DNA from: Nocardia sp. BSTN01
GTDB lineage: Bacteria; Actinomycetota; Actinomycetes; Mycobacteriales; Mycobacteriaceae
Direction: 5' to 3'
Assembly: GCF_015354405.1 (NCBI RefSeq)
Contig: NZ_JADKYP010000019.1
Location: 48,494-112,493 of the forward strand
Length of the DNA: 64,000 nt
Below, piece by piece: positions 59,321 to 64,000 of the stretch. How positions within the stretch are numbered: position 1 is the first letter of the stretch; every line of letters starts with the position of its first letter. The notes below the pieces were generated by a model that was not told where the DNA came from, searched no databases, and saw nothing but the letters and a program-made list of their open reading frames with translations. The position numbers and the translations under genes were made by a program.

Positions 59321-60997
59321 ATGACCGAACCATCCCCTGCGACCGTGGACGTGCGCCGGGCGGATGTCGCGACCCTGCTGCTCGACCGGCTCGGTGACGA
59401 GCGGCTCGGACTGCGCACCCGCGACCGGGATTGGACCTGGGACGCGGTGGTCCGGGAATCGGCCGCCCGCGCGGATCTGGCGCACTCGCTGCGCCGCGAC
59501 GGGCCCTTCCATATCGGGGTCCTGCTGGACAATGTTCCCGACTTCGTCTTCTGGCTGGGGGCGGCGGCCCTGGCAGGGGCCACGGTCGCCGGCCTGAATC
59601 CCACCCGCGGTGACGCTCAGCTGGCGGCGGACATCCGATATGTCGACTGCCAGCTGATCGTCACCGACGCGGCCGGGATGGCGCGCCTGCGCGACCTGGA
59701 TCTCGACCTTCCCGACGACCGGTACCTGCTGGTCGACGACCCCGGCTATGCCGCGCTCGTCGATTCCCATCGGGTCGAACCGGCGGCCGCGGGCGGCCCG
59801 GACGCGCTGATGCTGTTGCTGTTCACCTCCGGCACCACCGGAACCTCGAAGGCGGTGAGATGCAGTCAGCGCCGCCTGGCGATGGTCGCGTACGCGGCGC
59901 GGGACAAATACGGTCATGTGCGCGACGATGTCGACTACTGCTGTATGCCGCTGTTCCACGGCAATGCCATCATGGCGTTGTGGGCGCCGGCGCTGACGGT
60001 CGGCGCGACGGTATGCCTGACACCGAAATTCTCAGCCTCCCAATTCCTTCCGGATATCCGCTATTTCGGCGCGACCTTCTTCACCTATGTCGGCAAGGCG
60101 CTGGGATATCTGCTCGCCACACCCGAAACACCACACGACGGTGACAACGACCTGGTACGCGGTTTCGGCACCGAGGCGTCGGTGGCCGATCAGGGGGAAT
60201 TCCGGCGCCGCTTCGGCGCCGAATTGTTCGAGGGCTACGGTTCCAGTGAGGGTGCGACCCTGGCGGCGCTGGACCCGAACGCCCCACCCGCGGCCCTCGG
60301 CCGTCCCGCACACGCCGGTGTCGCGGTGGTGAATCCGGATACGTTGCGCGAATGTGTGCGCGCCGAACTCGACGAATTCGGCCGGGTCCGCAATCCCGAC
60401 GAGGCGATCGGCGAGATGATCGACAAGGCCGGCGCGCTGGCCTTCGAGGGCTACTACAAGAACGACGCCGCCGATGCCGAACGCATTCGCAACGGCTGGT
60501 ACTGGACCGGAGATCTCGGCTACATCGATACCGACGGTTTCCTGTATTTCGCAGGCCGCAAGGGCGATTGGATTCGCGTCGACGGGGAGAACACCTCCGT
60601 CCTGATGGTCGAACAGGTACTGCGCCGCCACCCCGCGGTCATCGCCGCGGCCGCGTTCGGTGTCCCGGACCCGCGATCCGGTGACCAGGTGATGGCCGCT
60701 GTGGAGGTCGCCGACCCGGCGTCGTTCGATGTGCGCGAATTCGCCGAATTCCTCACCGCGCAACGGGATCTCGGCACGAAGGGTACGCCGCGACTGCTTC
60801 GGGTGTCGGCGAATCTGCCGGTCACCGGCTCCAACAAGGTGCTCAAACGTCAGCTACAGGAGCAGGCGTGGCGCACCGACGAGACCGTCTATCGGTGGAT
60901 CGGCCGCGGCAAACCCGAATACGAACCCATGACGGCGGCGGACAAGAAGGCATGGGAGGCCGAATTCGCGACCTACGGCCGGGAGCGCCTGGTGTAA
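59321..60997 (+). CDS. Acyl-CoA synthetase (class I adenylate-forming enzyme)
   Basis: A 558-residue ATP-dependent ligase. The P-loop is LLFTSGTTGTSKAVRC. Later YGSSEGATLAALD is the adenine-binding stretch, TGDLGYIDTDGFLYFAGRKG contains the hinge Asp, and GSNKVLKRQL holds the catalytic Lys. The closest style is the FadD13/17/19 group that activates steroid side-chain or aromatic acids. ATG at 59321 was chosen; an in-frame ATG at 59303 lacks a ribosome site. It follows the NTF2-like gene. The substrate is unknown. Confidence 0.9.
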   Translation: MTEPSPATVDVRRADVATLLLDRLGDERLGLRTRDRDWTWDAVVRESAARADLAHSLRRDGPFHIGVLLDNVPDFVFWLGAAALAGATVAGLNPTRGDAQLAADIRYVDCQLIVTDAAGMARLRDLDLDLPDDRYLLVDDPGYAALVDSHRVEPAAAGGPDALMLLLFTSGTTGTSKAVRCSQRRLAMVAYAARDKYGHVRDDVDYCCMPLFHGNAIMALWAPALTVGATVCLTPKFSASQFLPDIRYFGATFFTYVGKALGYLLATPETPHDGDNDLVRGFGTEASVADQGEFRRRFGAELFEGYGSSEGATLAALDPNAPPAALGRPAHAGVAVVNPDTLRECVRAELDEFGRVRNPDEAIGEMIDKAGALAFEGYYKNDAADAERIRNGWYWTGDLGYIDTDGFLYFAGRKGDWIRVDGENTSVLMVEQVLRRHPAVIAAAAFGVPDPRSGDQVMAAVEVADPASFDVREFAEFLTAQRDLGTKGTPRLLRVSANLPVTGSNKVLKRQLQEQAWRTDETVYRWIGRGKPEYEPMTAADKKAWEAEFATYGRERLV

Positions 60998-61128
60998 CCG
61001 CATAGCATCGGCGCCGCTCGCGGATGCCGCAACTGCCTCGCGCATTCCCCGCCCTCGGCGGTAACTGGGCGGTTACTGTGAAACCGCGGCACCGTCGCAC
61101 ATGCGGTTCACGGTCGGAAGGGGTCGTG

Positions 61129-61743
61129 ATGAACGGCATCGTGGTTGCGCTCGTGGGAGCCCTGCTGTGCTTCTACGGAATCAGGTCGGTTCACCTGGGG
61201 ATCCTGGCGATCGGATTCGGCGTCGGCTGGCTGATCGCGGATCTGTTCACGTCGTCGTTCCTGTGGCTGCTGCTGTTCGGAGCGATCGGGGCGCTCTCCT
61301 CGTGGGTGGTGACCTCGCTGATCTTCCGCTTCGCGGCCTTTGTCATCGGCGGGCTGACCGGCGCTATGGTCGGCGCCAAATTGGCGTCGGTGCTGCAACC
61401 GGGTGACAAGAACTGGGCGCTCAGCATGATCGTGATCCTGGCGGTCGCCGTGGCCGGTGGCTTCCTCGCCGACCGCTACCGGGCCCGCGCTCTGCTGTGG
61501 CTGACCTCGATCGGCGGTGCGAGCATGATGCTGAGCGGCATCGGGCGTATGAACGATCACCTGTCGTTCCTGCGGGCGCCGGATTCCACGTGGCAGCAGA
61601 TCTTTTCGGCGCTGGCCTGGATCGCGCTGTCGGCGGCGGGCTGGATCGTGCAACGCCATCTGTTCGCCGAGAAGCTCGGTATCGACCATCTCGCCGGGCG
61701 CGACAAGCACAAGGGCGGCGGCGCCGTCGCCACCGGGCACTGA
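61129..61743 (+). CDS. DUF4203-like multi-helix membrane protein
   Basis: A 204-residue membrane protein with about six to seven helices, several rich in Gly, as in VVALVGALLCFYGIRSVHLG, VGWLIADLFTSSFLWLLLFG and FVIGGLTGAMVGAKLASVL. The repeated glycine pattern and length fit the TMEM198/DUF4203-type family of unknown role. A basic, Gly-rich tail (GRDKHKGGG) follows the last helix. ATG at 61129 is preceded by AAGGGG. Confidence 0.75.
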   Translation: MNGIVVALVGALLCFYGIRSVHLGILAIGFGVGWLIADLFTSSFLWLLLFGAIGALSSWVVTSLIFRFAAFVIGGLTGAMVGAKLASVLQPGDKNWALSMIVILAVAVAGGFLADRYRARALLWLTSIGGASMMLSGIGRMNDHLSFLRAPDSTWQQIFSALAWIALSAAGWIVQRHLFAEKLGIDHLAGRDKHKGGGAVATGH

Positions 61744-61846
61744 GACCGGTATCCCGCCCGCCGTCACTTCATCCGATTCGGGTGAGGTGGGCGGGCCTCA
61801 CCCGCGGCACAGTCGTCACCGAACCCCTGCTCGGAAGGAGTCGGAG

Positions 61847-61957
61847 ATGACAACCTCGTGGCAGCGCCGGGCGTCGGCCCACAGCCACCCCGTGCGGCAG
61901 GGTTTCGCCGCCGATATCTCGATCTGGGCCGTCGCCACCTGGCGCCCGCAGATGTGA
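61847..61957 (+). CDS. 36-aa upstream ORF ahead of the GAP-family gene
   Basis: ATG at 61847 has GGAAGGAG eight bases upstream, a far better ribosome site than that of the following gene. The peptide starts MTTSWQRRASAHSHPVRQGF and ends with WAVATWRPQM, amphipathic and basic. The stop codon lies seven bases before the next ATG, close enough for ribosomes to reinitiate. It could be a leader peptide setting expression of the membrane protein, or a small protein in its own right. No conserved family is recognised. Confidence 0.5.
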   Translation: MTTSWQRRASAHSHPVRQGFAADISIWAVATWRPQM

Positions 61958-61964
61958 TGCGGAC

Positions 61965-62624
61965 ATGGGTGCTGTCCTCGGCGATCTGCTGCCCCTGGCG
62001 GTCGGTGTCGCGATCTCACCGATACCGATCGTCGCCGCCATTCTGATCATCCTCTCGGCGAACGCCGCCCGCGCCGGAACCGGCTTCGCGATCGGCTGGG
62101 TGCTCGGAATCGTGGTCGTCACAGCGATTTTCGTGGTGCTCTCCGGAACACTGTCGGATTCGCAGGACACGCAATCCTCGACGGTGACCGCGTGGGTGAA
62201 GATCGTGCTGGGCATCGTGCTGCTGGGACTGGCCGCGATGCAGTGGCGGTCGCGGTCGGACACCGGCGTACCCGGATGGATGCGGGCGATCGACACGCTG
62301 AGCGCGGTGGGCGCGGTCGGCCTGGGCGCGCTGCTGTCGGCGGTGAATCCGAAGAATCTGCTGCTCTGTGTCTCGGCCGGGGTGGCCATCGGCACGAGTG
62401 GGATCGGCGGTGGCCCGCAGGTGATCGCCGTGCTGGTGTTCACGGTGATCGCGGCCGCCAGTGTGCTGGTGGTGGTGATCGGCTATCTGGTGGCCGCCGA
62501 ACGACTGCGGGAACCGCTCGATCGCGCCCGGCGGTGGTTACAGGCGAACAACCACGTCGTGATGGCGATCGTGCTGCTGGTGATGGGCGCCGTCGTCCTG
62601 GGAAAGGGAATCGGCGGACTGTGA
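61965..62624 (+). CDS. GAP-family (Sap-like) lipid-addressing membrane protein
   Basis: A 219-residue membrane protein with six helices. LLPLAVGVAISPIPIVAAIL near the start and LLSAVNPKNLLLCVSAGVAI in the middle are the family's signatures, including the conserved NPKN. GAP proteins, such as mycobacterial Sap for sulfolipid-1, help place glycolipids in the outer envelope. It is far from the polyketide locus of this window, so a link to that product is only possible. The start has a weak ribosome site and seems coupled to the short ORF upstream. Confidence 0.85.
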   Translation: MGAVLGDLLPLAVGVAISPIPIVAAILIILSANAARAGTGFAIGWVLGIVVVTAIFVVLSGTLSDSQDTQSSTVTAWVKIVLGIVLLGLAAMQWRSRSDTGVPGWMRAIDTLSAVGAVGLGALLSAVNPKNLLLCVSAGVAIGTSGIGGGPQVIAVLVFTVIAAASVLVVVIGYLVAAERLREPLDRARRWLQANNHVVMAIVLLVMGAVVLGKGIGGL

Positions 62625-62629
62625 CCGGG

Positions 62630-62854
62630 TCAGCGGCGGCCGCGCCGGGTGAACAGGCCCACGATCCAGCCGACGACGAACATGATCAGCAGCACCAGCC
62701 ACAGCGGCGACCGGATGGTCACGGTGAGGATGTTGATGTCGACGCGATGATGATTCTGCGCGACGAAGATGACGGCCAGGACCGCCAGCACGATCGCCAC
62801 CCACTGCCGCGGCGAGATGCGGGACAGCAGGGAAGGTTTTGCGGCCCGATCCAT
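62630..62854 (-). CDS. LapA-domain (DUF1049) membrane protein
   Basis: A 74-residue protein with two helices, QWVAIVLAVLAVIFVAQN and LWLVLLIMFVVGWIVGLF, separated by the conserved HRVDINILTVTIRSP, and a basic C-terminus. This is the LapA/YciS-like layout, linked in other bacteria to envelope assembly. It converges with the GAP gene, stops six bases apart. GGAGGAGAC precedes the ATG. Confidence 0.87.
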   Translation of the reverse strand: MDRAAKPSLLSRISPRQWVAIVLAVLAVIFVAQNHHRVDINILTVTIRSPLWLVLLIMFVVGWIVGLFTRRGRR

Positions 62855-63044
62855 GGTCTCCTCCTGTGGCTCGTCGATGACACGGGCATCGCCGACCGGC
62901 AGCGCCGGATGCCGTCGAGCCGATGATCCGCCGGACGAGCCGTTCCTACTTCACCCGTCTCGGGTGAGGTCGTCACCCCAGCGAGCTGGGAATGTCGCAG
63001 GCGAGTCGACACAACCAGCCTTCGTGCAGATTGGGGTGCGTGCT

Positions 63045-64000
63045 ATGACCGGCCAGGGCGACGTTTCCGGGAGTGTGCGGACACAGAACGAGGAGGCGAC
63101 CCGGGCCCTGCCCTTCGGGGACGATCAGGATTTCGCGGACGCGCGACGCGGATTCATCGCGGCGCTGGAACCCGGTGTGATCGAGAATGCGGCCGGCGAT
63201 GTGGTGTGGGACAGCGACGGTTACGCCTTCCTCGACGCGGAATGCCCGCCCACCGTGCATCCCAGCCTGTGGCGGCAGTCGAAATTGTGTGCCATACAAG
63301 GGTTGTTCGAGGTGACCGAGGGGATTTATCAGATTCGCGGGCTCGATCTGTCGAATATGACCGTGGTCGAGGGCGATACCGGCGTGATCGTGATCGATCC
63401 GCTGATCTCCCGGGAAACCGCCGCCGCGGGACTCGCGCTGTATCGCACGCATCGCGGTGACCGGCCGGTGACCGGGGTGATCTATTCGCATTCGCATATC
63501 GATCATTTCGGCGGCGTCAAAGGCGTGACCACGCCGGAGGATGTCGCGGCGGGCCGCTGCCCGGTTCTCGCGCCCGCGGGATTCGTCGGACATGCCGTCG
63601 AGGAGAACGTCTACGCCGGCACCGCCATGGCCCGCCGCGCCGCCTACATGTACGGCGCCGCCCTGGGGCGGGGGCCGAAGGGGGCGGTCGGCGCCGGATT
63701 GGGGCCGACGACCTCGACCGGAACCCCGACCCTCATCACACCCACGACCGACATCACCCACACCGGGCAGACGGAGATCGTCGACGGTGTGCGCATCGAA
63801 TTCCAGATGACGCCGGGCACCGAGGCGCCGTCGGAGATGAATTTCTATTTTCCCGACCGGCGCGCACTGTGTATGGCGGAGAACGCGACGCACACCTTGC
63901 ACAATCTGCTCACACTGCGTGGCGCCCTGGTGCGCGACCCGCATGTGTGGTCGAAATATCTGACCGAATCGATCAATCGTTATGCCGCACAGGCGGATGT
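63045..64000 (+). CDS. MBL-fold alkylsulfatase (5' part, runs off the window)
   Basis: About 318 residues are visible before the window ends. The metallo-beta-lactamase zinc motif is YSHSHIDHFGG (HxHxDH), and FADARRGFIAALEPGVIE with NAAGDVVWDSDGYAF at the start matches the SdsA1/BDS1 alkylsulfatase family. Later MTPGTEAPSEMNFYFPDRRA and CMAENATHTLHNLLTLRG are the usual second zinc and substrate regions. Such enzymes cleave long-chain alkyl sulfates to alcohols. Full-length members have 620-660 residues. No signal peptide is seen from ATG at 63045. Confidence 0.92.
   Translation, partial: MTGQGDVSGSVRTQNEEATRALPFGDDQDFADARRGFIAALEPGVIENAAGDVVWDSDGYAFLDAECPPTVHPSLWRQSKLCAIQGLFEVTEGIYQIRGLDLSNMTVVEGDTGVIVIDPLISRETAAAGLALYRTHRGDRPVTGVIYSHSHIDHFGGVKGVTTPEDVAAGRCPVLAPAGFVGHAVEENVYAGTAMARRAAYMYGAALGRGPKGAVGAGLGPTTSTGTPTLITPTTDITHTGQTEIVDGVRIEFQMTPGTEAPSEMNFYFPDRRALCMAENATHTLHNLLTLRGALVRDPHVWSKYLTESINRYAAQAD

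Overview
The window looks like chromosomal DNA of a high-GC, mycolic-acid-bearing actinomycete, most plausibly Nocardia or a close relative. The evidence is G/C-rich third codon positions, many GTG starts, and a gene content typical of that group: an MmpL transporter, a Mas/Pks2-type polyketide synthase with a PapA-type acyltransferase, a GAP/Sap-like lipid-addressing protein, a cutinase-family hydrolase, a secreted lipase, an MpaB-family oxygenase, two FadD-type acyl-activating enzymes and FadB2. No rRNA, tRNA, CRISPR array, insertion sequence or prophage gene was recognised. Species assignment is inference.

Layout. 0-6 kb: a major facilitator (MFS) transporter with an unusual carboxypeptidase-regulatory-like tail, a decayed ABC-transporter remnant, a one-helix membrane protein, a PAS-ANTAR regulator, an AraC regulator and a HAD phosphatase. 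6-19 kb: a lipid locus with a divergent mmpL, a 2147-aa KS-AT-DH-ER-KR-ACP synthase, papA, an unknown 231-aa protein and an MFS exporter. These parts match the loci that build and export acylated trehalose lipids in mycobacteria. 19-29 kb: a second MFS exporter, a secreted lipase with a repetitive Pro/Ser linker, an NDH-2-like flavoprotein flanked by two copies of an inverted-repeat element, a DUF1684 and luciferase-like pair, a small secreted protein and a MATE exporter.

29-34 kb: GtrA, then a three-gene cassette (unknown 460-aa protein, MoxR-type AAA+ ATPase, HExxH plus VWA protein), then a Mug-type DNA glycosylase. 34.5-45.7 kb: secreted GH1 glycosidase, an ECF42-type sigma module (RibD-like, DGPF, sigma factor), an MFS drug exporter, FadB2, a cutinase-family hydrolase, FadD and an MpaB-family oxygenase.

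45.7-53.9 kb is the most unusual part. It is visibly less G/C-biased than its surroundings and tightly packed. A GNAT and an XRE-TPR regulator run one way. A degenerate resolvase-like protein, a small ORF, a PLP decarboxylase, a methyltransferase, a nucleotidyltransferase and a second-type (E. coli-like) arginyl-tRNA synthetase run the other, several overlapping by 4-8 bases. I read it as an acquired operon, either a small biosynthetic cluster with a self-protective or tRNA-using ArgRS or a regulatory/conflict system. The product is unknown.

54-64 kb: NUDIX hydrolase, membrane-anchored EEP-family phosphodiesterase, a TetR/SDR pair with a clear shared operator, a PucR-NTF2-acyl-CoA synthetase group, a DUF4203-like membrane protein, a GAP-family protein preceded by a 36-codon ORF, a LapA-domain protein and the 5' part of an alkylsulfatase cut by the window edge.

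Family names come from recognised motifs, not database searches. Start codons were chosen by Shine-Dalgarno match and family length where possible.
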